From the NCBI GenBank assembly GCA_914767715.1, contig OU612074.1, positions 9,689,501 through 9,753,500 on the forward strand: a stretch of DNA of 64,000 nucleotides, in the 5' to 3' direction. Origin of the DNA: Membranipora membranacea (Eukaryota > Bryozoa > Gymnolaemata > Cheilostomatida > Membraniporidae). Made by a program: the position numbers and the translations under genes. The notes under the pieces are model-generated. The model ran no database searches. It was given only the letters and a program-made list of their open reading frames with translations, and had not been told where the DNA came from. Below are positions 49,577-61,500 of the stretch, in pieces (position 1 is the stretch's first letter; each line of letters begins with the position of its first letter).

Positions 49577-52500
49577 GTGAGTAGCGAGTGTGATTTCAAT
49601 ACCCATGTTTCATACAAAAATACTACTAGAATTAAACCTGACAGTAATATCCACCAACGATTCTAAAATAAGTTGTTGTGTGGGCGACTACTGCCGGTTA
49701 TGTGCTGGATTGGCTTGCTAGGTGTGAAGTCAAGAGGGAGGAGGGTATTTTTTGTGGTTGACTTAGTGACGACACTCAGTTCAATATTAGTTTGACCGAT
49801 TTCACACTTTTGAGATTCCCTAAAAATTTGTTTTAACAACGTTACGAATGAACATCTATTAAAACGCTGTCTTGATCTAACTAGTTCACAGCGAAGCTCT
49901 CCATTCTGCAGCTCAGCTCTTTCTTTTTTTTAAAGTAACAGACATCAATTCGATTCGTCTGAAGCATTCTGGGTAAATTTTGTTTCATCGAAAAGAACTG
50001 ATAAATGGCTTCGCATCAGACACCGACGGCACTGGTGATCAGACGTAGGGCGAACCCATAGACTGAGCTTCGTCTATGGGCAAACCTCTCAGTCTGCAAT
50101 TGCTCAGTTTGCCGGGACCATGAACATGAATATGGTTGGGACTATTAAATGTTAGATAGAGGACTACAGGGTCCATTTATGTATTCCAGTTTGTTTTTGA
50201 GACAGATTTTACATTTTTGTCATAAATACTGCCTGGTATTATAATTCTGTAGATTGTAAGTGCCAATTTTCGAATGTCCACCAGGTAACCGTGCAGGATA
50301 CTCAGATATTTAGAATAGTGTGTGTTGTTCCGATATAGAAAAGTGAGAAAAAGTACTATGTAGCCAAAAAATATAAAAAAAATATTGAGCAGGGCCAGGA
50401 GATGGAGATGGAACTGTATAATCTGATTTTTTGTTAAGGAAGTTCGCCAATCTAAAAACGGCATCTGAGCGAATCAGACAAATCAGATTTAAACTTTTTG
50501 CCTATAATTATTTTTCACATGCAGACGCCATAGTCATTTGTTGACCTCGTGTGACGTATCACTATGTAATTATTTATAGATATTTCTACTCAAAATCGTT
50601 TGGAAGAAAATGAATGAGATACATTCTAAGGTGCGAGGAGATCGAACAATCGATTAAACAACAATGCTCCTCCAAAGGAACTCGAACCCATTGTATTGCA
50701 TAGTTCATTTCCCACAACATGATGCCGATGTTTAATTTTGGCATGGGAGGCCTTATAACAAGCGCAGTCAAATCAGACCTATTGTAGTTTATTGCTTCCA
50801 ATAACATGCTGGGTTGTGCAGATTGTCTAGCCGATCAGAATGGCCGGCGATGTGGGGAGGGGGAAAAGGGCTCTCATGCGACCTTGCAATGAGATAGGTC
50901 ACTATATTCTTGGTTAGTTATTACTTTATTTTTGGTTATTATTAGCTGCTCTGAGAAATCAGCTGCTGATGATGGAGAGATGAACATTCAGAGTGCTAGG
51001 CGGCTGAGACTGAGAGCAGGTAAGCCAGGTACCCTATTTTACCCCCCACCCCCCTTCGAAATAGAAAAGGTGGCTGCGTGACAAGGCTAACTCTATTCAC
51101 CATGAGAATAATTCAACAACCATAAATCTCTATAGCACATATATCTAGTCTGACCGGGCTAGGCAGTCCTTCATACACAGTTTGGTCATTATAGATGTTA
51201 TTCTTCTACACATTTATGAAAGGTTGAATAATATTTTAAATAGTTTTGATACAATTAAGCTCCACAGCATTTTTTTTCAAACTATAGTAATCTAAAGCAG
51301 TTTTATAAAGTCTTTTCTAAATTAACCAAACTATCATTAATTATTATTTTAAGAAGAAAGGCAAGCATATTTGCAAAAAAGAGCACTTCAATACTAAGAT
51401 GAATACCCAAGTTGTAGCAAGGATACAACATACAGTGGTGCGCATACCACTGCACAACACACAGGTGTTCAGCTAGAAACCATAAATCAAGCGCTGTTTC
51501 AAGGCCTTCTCTAGTACAACCTCCTCATGGCCGGTCCCAGCAGCATGAAGCCATTCCTGTGTGTTCATGAGCATCTCAATCAATCTCATCAATCCCTCAG
51601 TGCATATTGTCAGTTTTGGTGTTTTGGCATAATCGGTGTGTTAACGCTGTTGTGCAACCAGGGAGGCTGCCGACTCTTCATTGTTTCAGTGCAACAATGT
51701 CCGCCCCATCACTCTCTTGCTTGTACTCTAAGCCAAACAAGTGCAGTAAGGTATGCTTTCCATTTATAATCTTTGGTTGTAGCACAGTGCCCTTAAGACA
51801 TTAACAACTTATTGTCTCAGAATTGTGGCATTATTTGTGCTGATGGATATAATATCAATCAACACAATGGTATGCCGTTGAATGACGGCACCTCAATACC
51901 TGGCTATTGCAAAATCACACTGCCACCATAGAGGGAACAAACTTGTTATAACTAAATCTAGGGTAATTAATCCGTTTCACTTCATGTAGAGTTGCTTCCC
52001 CTCAAACTGCCAGCGGCTTGTCAATAGAATTAGAGCAACCTAAAATGCAAACAGCTTTTGGTAAATATTTCATGAGATATTGACTAGCGCATTCAAACTT
52101 AGTATCAGTTGTTCGGCTTTGCTCAGTCTTGGCTAAAAAAATTGTACAAACTCCCCAGTGCATGCAGACATAATCTGGTTTTATCTGACCACAACCTTAC
52201 AATTCATGCTACTTATGAAAGGTTAATTCGTTCTTATCACAAGCAAGCGGCAATAAAAATACTAACATTAGCAGATTTAGGTGTCCATGCTTAACTGACG
52301 ATATACAAATCGAGCTATGACTATCGGTCTGCCCTGGTTTTGGTACCCTCACTCATTTTTCCAACCTAATGCTGGTTTAGCTCTACCAGTAGGCGATATT
52401 GCAAATATTATATACCAGCCGAGGGACGGCTGAGAACGCTTCTCAAATAAATCAGGAAACAGAGCTTAATGAAGGATACAATAAATTGCCATTTGACAAC

Positions 52501-55500
52501 TGACAACTGACATTCGGTTTAGAGTGGAGCATTAGGATGAAGATTAGTTTGCCATTGCCAAAAGAAAAAGATACATTTCTTTGGCAATCAATTAGATACA
52601 GGGCCTTAGCCAACAATAAATTTGACTTTATAAAGTTTATAATTAATGTAGAAAAGTTACCGTCTAAATTTCAACAAAGATCATAATATCAATGTATCTT
52701 GATTTTTATTGTAACTTTGAAGTATTTTTGGAGCAGGATTTTCGGTGTAAACTAGTCTGAGCCCACCCCTCCCAAACCCCCCCCCCCCCGAGACACTTGC
52801 CTCCTGTCTGACGCCTCCCAAACTGTACTTGGATGGGGGTGTGGTGTATCCCATACAATACAGCCATGTTCGGCCTCCACAAAATAGTGACGCTACAATT
52901 ATACACCCACCTAAGGGCATTTCTACGCACCACTGCTTTGACAAATTGATTGACCAGTGGTGCTCAACTCTTTTGTTTGAGAGAAACAAGAGTTTCATAC
53001 TCAAGTGCATTTTACAAACAAAATCAAAGAGGCTTATCTCTGTCATCTTTCACAAAAACAAAAGAAAAAAATGTTGCATAAAGTTGAAATCAAATACGTT
53101 TGTTGTTTTAGAACCTGTATACAGTCATGGTAGAACAACTTTGTTCCGTTTGCCTGCAGTCTAGGATGGGGGGGGGGCAGGTTGAAACACAGGCAGAATG
53201 TTGGAACTTGATCTAACATCATTGAGTAAAAAAATGTTATAATTGTTTTCATGAAGATCTAGCCTGAATTTAAGATACGATCGTAATCATCCATATCTGA
53301 TATCATATTTTATGATATTATATTATATTATATTATGATAACCGATAATTTGCTGTATAGCCATTGCAGGAATTGAATGGAGATAATCATGACATAATAA
53401 TGATTTAATTCTGAATGCACCGATAACAAGATTCATTTGTTTTGTATTGAGTGTCATATTTTCAGTGCACTAGGATATAAGAGAAGTACCACAGTATATT
53501 TAGGCTGGTCTGAGAGTTCATAATTTATCCTGTATCCTGTGTCCTGATCAGTTATCAGTTGAAACATTAAGATATGGCCATGAAATGTGTCCGGGAAAAC
53601 ATATTTTTGGAAACCCTTTTAGAGCAACAGGCAGTCTGAGGTTATGAATGCATTATAATATAACTTCATTGGAACTTTTACGTACGCACAGATTAACAAT
53701 AGGTGTAAACCAAAATGGTTTGATGCAGTTGTCATGCAGTCCATATTAAACATAGAGTCACAATATAATTATATTCAAAAGAATGGCATTTTTTACCAAT
53801 GAGCTCTTTGACTACTGGTACAATGGGTCACTGACTGGTGCAATGGGTCACCGACTTGGAGTGGACAATAAATGTGCACCCTGTCAAATGGCTTCAGACA
53901 TGAATTTGAAAGCTTATCATTCCATCTTTGATAAACACAATTGATAAAAAACCTCATGCTAATATTTGACCGGACTGTCTAGGTTAAGGTCGGTCTGTTG
54001 CGTTAAAACCTGCTATATATGTTATACTGCCAGGGTTTGGAAACCTCAGAACCCAACCTTATTCATTCTAGTTGCACTTCCCATTCCTTAGCTACTAAAT
54101 AAAGTAAGCTGTAGCTAGGGTGTAGGTTACAAAGGTTCATCAATGTAATTCTGGTTATTCTGTGGTTATATTGTTAATGTACTCTTTTCGAATTGATTGC
54201 AGATCGCGAAATGATTCTTCAAGAATACAGCAGTCCAACAGTAAACAATACTCTTACCTTGGCTGCGCAAACTTCTGACAATGGAAAAGCAACTGAAAAG
54301 TTTCACCAGGATACAAAAAATAATCAATTAAAACCGGAAACTTGCGAACCAGTGAAGCGCTTTGCGATGATCAAAATCGAGAAAACGGGAAGTTCTACAA
54401 TGTACACAATCCTGGCCAGATTTATCAAAGAGAACAAAATGAACATGCTCTCACAGGTACACGGAGTTCATATAGACTTCCGCAAACCAAGGGGTCAAGG
54501 TCAGTGATAAGAGCCTCGATTTAAAAATCAATTTTGCAGAGTTTTCCCATCAGTCCTCACCACCAATTGATATATTTGATATATAGGCCAGAAGCAGCCT
54601 AGCTGTAACTGCTCTATAAAATAATGGCACGGACAATTTTTGATGGCAGGAAACTGATCACATATTATACTTCATTGATGTTTCTTCTGTAAAATTCACC
54701 GGGTGTACCCAGTTGTAGTGGTCATATTTAGAAATTAAAAGGTGTTTTGTTTTTGCATTATATGTGTGGGGACATAACTCCTATTCTGTGTAATCTTACT
54801 AATCTAATCCTAAGGGAATTCCAGGTTGAAACTGCATTGTGGGGATTTTGTTGACTTGCCAATTTATTTACCAAGTAAACTTGCAGAAGTCTGCTCGTGC
54901 TAGATCAGGAAAAATTGAAAATTTTCAAAAAGTATAATGTCAGATCTTTATGAGGTTAGTATGATACTGTCTTGCGGCAGCATATCCGCAATATTTCTCA
55001 AAATTGCATATAATAAGTGAAATGTTAAGAATTCAATAAAAGGTGTTTCAAGGGTATAACAACGTGCTGAATATAAAGAAATAAGGTGTAACCGAGAACA
55101 AGTTTTATCCAATTGCCTGCATGCCTATTGCTCCCAATCCACTGGTCGGCCACCAGTTGATCGGGAGCCACAGCTCGGAATGCAGGCAAATGGACAAAAC
55201 TTGGTCTAGTGTACCCAGTCGTAGCAATCATGTCAGCAGAAGATCGGCAGCGCGGCAGCATATCGCAATTTTTCTCAAAATCGCTAATAATAAGTGAAGT
55301 GTAACAAGTTTAAAACAAGGGTATATCTAGGGTAGAACAACGTGCTGAATCCAAAACTGAGCACTACTGCAAATCCCAAATATTCACACTATCGATATGT
55401 GATTAGTGGGAAGTCAAGAGTTTGATGCAGTTGGCACAAGTCAAGACTATAGTACTGGGTTCTACATTGTATATGTTTTATCATTGCATAAGATGGTTGA

Positions 55501-58500
55501 TGAGAGACAGCGCTACCGCATATCCCCATATCATGTCATTAGCATGTTAGGAAAGTATGCGAAGCTGGCATATCTAGGTTTTTCAGACTCTGCCAGTTTG
55601 GTGTCTTTCTGAAAAGTGAGGCACTCATTGAACTCTTTGCTCATGTGTTATGCAAAAGATATCCAGCCAAAAAATGACATAAGAGGCAATTGAAACGTCA
55701 AAAATTTTGTTTGTAATTGCCCCAAGACAATATCATACTAGCATCAAGTATCCTGCCATCAAGTATTCATAATCTTTGATACTAGTCCCATAAGAAGTTT
55801 GACATAATTTTTCAATTTGCGCTGGTCTGATACGAGCAGCCTTCTCTCCAAGTTTACTTGGTGAATTAATTGCCATGTCAACGAAATCCCACAATGCTAT
55901 TTCAACCTGGCATTCCCTGATGATTAGATTACTTAGATTACACAGAATAGGAGTTATTTCCCCACACATATAATGTCAAAACAAAACACCTTTTAATTTC
56001 TAAATATGACCACTACAACTGGGTACACCTGGTGAATTTTACAGAACATACACCAATGAAGTATAAAACGTGATCAGTATCCTGCCATCAAATATAATTG
56101 TCTGTGCCATAACAACTTATGCTATAGCTGCTTCTGGCCTAATACAAACTGCAAATTGGCAAAATGGTTAACCGACCACAATCACAATGACATCGAGACT
56201 ACACTATTAACATGTTTATCTCTTATCATTAGAGTCAATTTAGTAACAGTACCTAACATGAACCCACCCCTAATTAGTAAAATTAACACGGGACGTCACA
56301 TAATTTCTTGTGACAGTACTCATGCTAAGTGAATTAATTGACTCTCTATCGATCAGTATGGAAATCAGGAGCGACATGCTAAATGCCAAATGCTATCAGA
56401 GATGCCAAATAGATCAGAGATGCCAAATAGATCAGAGATATACATGCAATAGTATATCATGTGATCAGTGTGGTGATTAGAGGCTCTGTTGAAACAACTG
56501 ATCATTATTAGACGATTTTATAAATCATATTTGAGACCTTTATGCTGATCAAAATCGGGAGGAGTAGTCCCAGCAGTCCTTGCTGCAAATTGATATTATT
56601 TGAAATGCAAATGACAAATGGTTAATAGAATGCAACCATTGAACCCCCCCCCCCCCCGACAGCGGTAGTAACCATCAGTCCTTACAGCTATTTAATACAC
56701 ACTCTGTATAGATAGAAAATATTTAACAGAATGTACCATTGTTTAGCTTCAAATAATCGATAAATAAAATTATTTTAACAGCCTGACAGCCTCTTCACAA
56801 ATTTTCTCACGATGTACTTGTTCTAACAGGATGGGAGATCGGGCCGGAGAAGGTGGATGTTGCTGACACGATGATCTGTCACGCAAGGTACAATCAGACT
56901 ATATTCAACAAGCACCTGCATCCGGATGTCAAATGGGTGGTACCTGTCAGGAATGCCGAATCATGGATCAAGTCAGCTGTCACTTACTACAAATCATGGA
57001 TCAAACTTCCAAACAAAGTAAGAACAATATTACAATATTGAGTAAAAAGGTTTTCTCAAGTCTCCCATAATGCAACTGAGACTTTGGAATACCCAGGGAT
57101 ACCTTGATGGTGAATTTAGTTTTACATATTATATATGGTGCTTTTCTGCCTAGGGATTCAAGAAACTTGCATAATGAAATGATCATAACAATGATTGCCT
57201 TTGCCTTTCAATTGATTTCATCAGTTTTTTTATGTCTTATAAAAACTGAAAAAACTCTTCACTCTTCACGGTCCTACACTTTTCAGCTCTAAAACTCACA
57301 GGTCTGCGAGAGGATGTTTTAAAATATTAAATCTTGTCAAAGTGGAAGGCTCGGATTGCTGCTGATCTTACTAAAATAGTTTTGTGACATAGAAAATAAA
57401 AATTCATTGACAGTACTGTAGTCATGTTCAAAAGTGAAAGACGATATCCTTTACGAAATTAACAGAAATCACCCATCACAGGGTTTATTGAAGCAATGAT
57501 ATTAGCAATATCAAATTTCCCGTTTTACAAGAGATCTCAGTCACCTGGATATGGTTCAAATATTGTTTGGGATGGTCTAAGTTGTGACATATTCTATTGT
57601 TTTGCTGTTATTTGATGGGCGTACGCTTATAAAAAAACTTGGACCATGACTGATGACAAATTTTAGGGTTTTTTTTAGAATTACCTTTTCCACAGCAATT
57701 AGCACAGGATGTATGTAGAAGGTCAACCTATTTATGTTTTCTGGATAACTTTGATATGGAATGACACACACCCATAAACATATGAATTCATATAAAGGCT
57801 TATAATTCATAGACATGCCCTATTGAGTGGCACTGTGAAATCATCAAAAAACTTTTTCCTGATTACCTGATTATCCGATCGTTTTTTTGTCACTGGATAA
57901 ACAGATTGTTGTACAATTATGTGAATGAATTAAAACAAAAGAATCACAAATCAACCATGACATCATACTCAATCAGATTTCGTGCTCCAATCTTCACGAA
58001 AGATCCCCCAGATCTTGTTCGAATATAGTTTGGGTTGGTCTAAGTTGTGACATATTTTACCATTTGTAGTTGAAATGACATATATATAGGATGGGCGTAC
58101 TCCTAAAAATAAAATCCGACCATGACAGAATTTGTCATGATCTTAATATTTGGCATCTGATTGCAAATATTAGGTTTTTTTTAGAATTTCCTTTTCCACA
58201 AATAGCAAGGTTGTACGTAAAAGTTCAACCAAATGTTCTCCGGATTATTTTGATATGGAATGACACTGACCCATAAACATATAAACACATATAAATATTT
58301 ATAATTCATGAACACGCCCTACAGGGTGGTTCTGTGATATCATCAAAAAAACCTTTTCCTGATTATCAAAATGTTTATTTTTGCTATTGGATAAGGAGAT
58401 TGTTGCACAAGAATCACAATTCAACCATCACGTAACACTGAAAAGTTTACTTCATGCTACGAGCTGATTCGATTACATTCCTCAGTAACTTGACCTGTGT

Positions 58501-61500
58501 TGAGGTGGCACTTTGCTCTATCACATTCTATCACTGAGTAAGGAAATACAGAGGGGACACTTCAATGATAGCTATAGTGCCTGCGGTTTCTGATTAACTG
58601 GCAAGGGCACTATAAATGTATCATTGAAACGTCTCCTCTGTATATTGTCCTTACTTTGTGATTTTATTACCAAATCTAGCCTAAGGTGAAGTAATTTCTT
58701 CTTTTTATCTTCAGGGAATTGATGGCCCCCACCCCAAACCAAGTAAAGGTGAAAAAGAGCTATGATGAGATGAATTTTGGTCAAAATTTTTCCATAATTT
58801 TAAGTGGGTCCTTCTATCTGAAGTAAAGACAAACTGGATAAGACCTGATCAAGGCTAGGTTGATGTTATTCATAGGCCTTTGACCAGCTCAAAATCGTCA
58901 TATTATTATGGTTTTAATTCTTGACAAACAGACAGACGTAGTTGTAGTTGTAGGGCTTATTTTATATTATATTATTATACAATTCTTATCAATCTAGCTT
59001 GTTTATTTTACCTAGGCAATCTATTGCGGAAAATAACATGAGTTCCATCGGAATTGAAGGTTTCGGAGTGTATTCATGTCTACCAGATTATGTTCGTTTT
59101 TGTATGGAATGATCTATCTATGGTCTAAGTCTAAACTGCCTTATCAAATTTCAAAACTGCCTCTCAGCATATCAAGGCCTCTCAACAGAACCTCCAGACT
59201 ACTTCACAACAAATCTTATGACCCTTTTCACACGCTGAGACTTGTCGTTGTGGCGTTTCAGAACTGACAAGTAAATTTTAATGTTACATACTCTACTCTT
59301 ACACCTCAAACTAACTAACACACCAAAAAGATTGTTTTTTTGGTCAAATACAATCTACCGTATCATATTATAACTGCGGATTTAAAGATTTTATTTATTT
59401 ATCCAGGTTTTTAAAAGGTTTATGGTTTAAATTTCTTAAGTTATTTTATGTACATCAAAACCTCATTGATATCACATGATATACTGGTCGAATCAATAAA
59501 GTATATATTATTATTATTCTTATTATTGTTATTATCATATTAATATTGTTGTATGTTTATAGAGTGCTGACAATGTGATAGGGACCGATGAGTATATATA
59601 CAAAGTAAGAACAGATCAAGGTATCAAATCATGGTTCCACCTTCCCCAGCTCCAGTGGTTAGGACTCCCATACAGAGATAGATTTAATATGACTGCTATA
59701 AGGATATACATCGATAAAATAGCTGAAAAGTAAGTGCATTTGTTTGTTTGTTTAATTGGTAGCTTTTCTTCTGAAAATGCTTTCAATAATAAAAAGTACA
59801 TCATAAAATCAATTATCAATTATCAATTATTAAAATTCAAAAATTCTTCCGCTGGTAGATTAACAAAATTGAAGCACAAATAAAAAGTTACAGACAACAG
59901 GCGTAACTGTAACGCAACCTAGAGAGAGTGCACTTTATGGTAGGCCTCTAGTACAAAGCACCATAGTTTTGCCTATGCGGCTGTATCCTTCTATACTGCC
60001 ATCTCTGCCCAAACAAAGGATCACTTTTCAATTTTGTGATGTTTGCAACAATTATGTGCCTCCCTGATGCAGCCGCTAATGTTATGGCTAGGTTGATTAT
60101 TAATAAGTTCATTGTGTGTGTATGGTTCTCTGATTTTTACTATGTGCTCATGTTCAATGTAGAGTTGTTTCCCCATGGCAAAAGAGAAGATAACTGCTAA
60201 TCTCAAAATTAATTGGTACATCATTATTTAGTGGATAAGGTAAAATAAATGAACAAAACTTTAATTATACTATATTGATGAAAGCATATACAAAAAATTG
60301 ATACTGTTAATATCGAGATAAACAGATACAGTAGGAGTAAATTGAGTTAAGTTTTGCTAATTTTGGGATAATCAATATTACCATGCTTGTTTTGGCAAGT
60401 TAAGGTTGGATTCAAAGCTATTCTATACCCCAATCCTCTAGAGCTAAGTTTTTTCCATCAAAACTTTAGGTATTTGCTGTTTCATAGATTATCTCATAGC
60501 TCTGTTATGTCAGTTAACAATTCCCCCTTAGTCACAGTGGTATTTGAGTTAGTTAGATTAATCTAGCTGTAAAAGGAAATTTTGCAACTCGCATTTAACT
60601 CTGATTATCAAACAATGTATGGATGAATCACTCAGTAAAAACTTTGTATCATTTTATACATTTTATATTTTCATTTCTTTCAATATATATATATATATAT
60701 GAATATATGATTTAATTTTAGAATAGACGTACCAATACTAAACGACAGGTATGATGAATCGTTAGTGTTGCTGCGACGACGATTCTGTTGGACTTTTCAA
60801 GACATTTTCTATTCACGACAAGTTGTTACAAACTCAGTCAAAAAAAGCAAGTTATCAGCAAAATCAAAAGAGAGACTCTTATCTGAAAAAGTAAACCTTG
60901 GCGATCAATTATTGTACGAGAAATTGGAAGCAAAATGGCTAAAATCTCCAGAAATACAAGATAAAGACTTTGTTAATGAGGTAGGTTCCCCCGACAACAA
61001 AGGAAATGGTTTGTAGGAAAACAATTTTTTTTCAAAATCGGAACCAAATTAGAATCAAGCTTCATTTATTTCTTGGATGAAAGCAACGTGAAGGACTTAG
61101 AGACCAAACCAAAGACACTTATTTGTTTATATGTATTGCGTCGGTCTTGTTTTCATGCCTCATTCAATACTGAGGAGTGAGCCGCTTGAGAACCAGGAAT
61201 TAGTTAACCAACAGCTGGCTTGACAATTCACTTGACAGACAGTCGATATGCACTCCCTAAGGTTACTGCTGCCATTGATACATTTTTAAAGCGGATTGTC
61301 AAAATGTATCCCACGATGCAACACTCTGGAATTGACCTGACATCCATGTTGATAGAGAAGAATATCTCAATTCCGCTAGTGCTCATATCTCCATATGCAC
61401 TCATGTTTGTTTTATCACCAGTGATTCAGAGACCTTGTGGTTTTGAGTTAAACTTTGGCTCACGTGTACAGGGGGCCCGTTCGGTTCGTAGGGTGTTTCT

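Noticed and set aside
50640-50720. Possible tRNA gene (GGGTTCGAGTTCC on the minus strand)
   Set aside because: No T-arm stem, acceptor stem or A box in register.
52681-53164. Overlapping open frames around a C/G run
   Set aside because: Low-complexity Gly/Pro-rich readings on both strands; no domain and no splice signals.
55733-55969. 78-codon open frame in the 1.55-kb element
   Set aside because: Much of it is read from the inverted-repeat arm; no transposase motif is seen.
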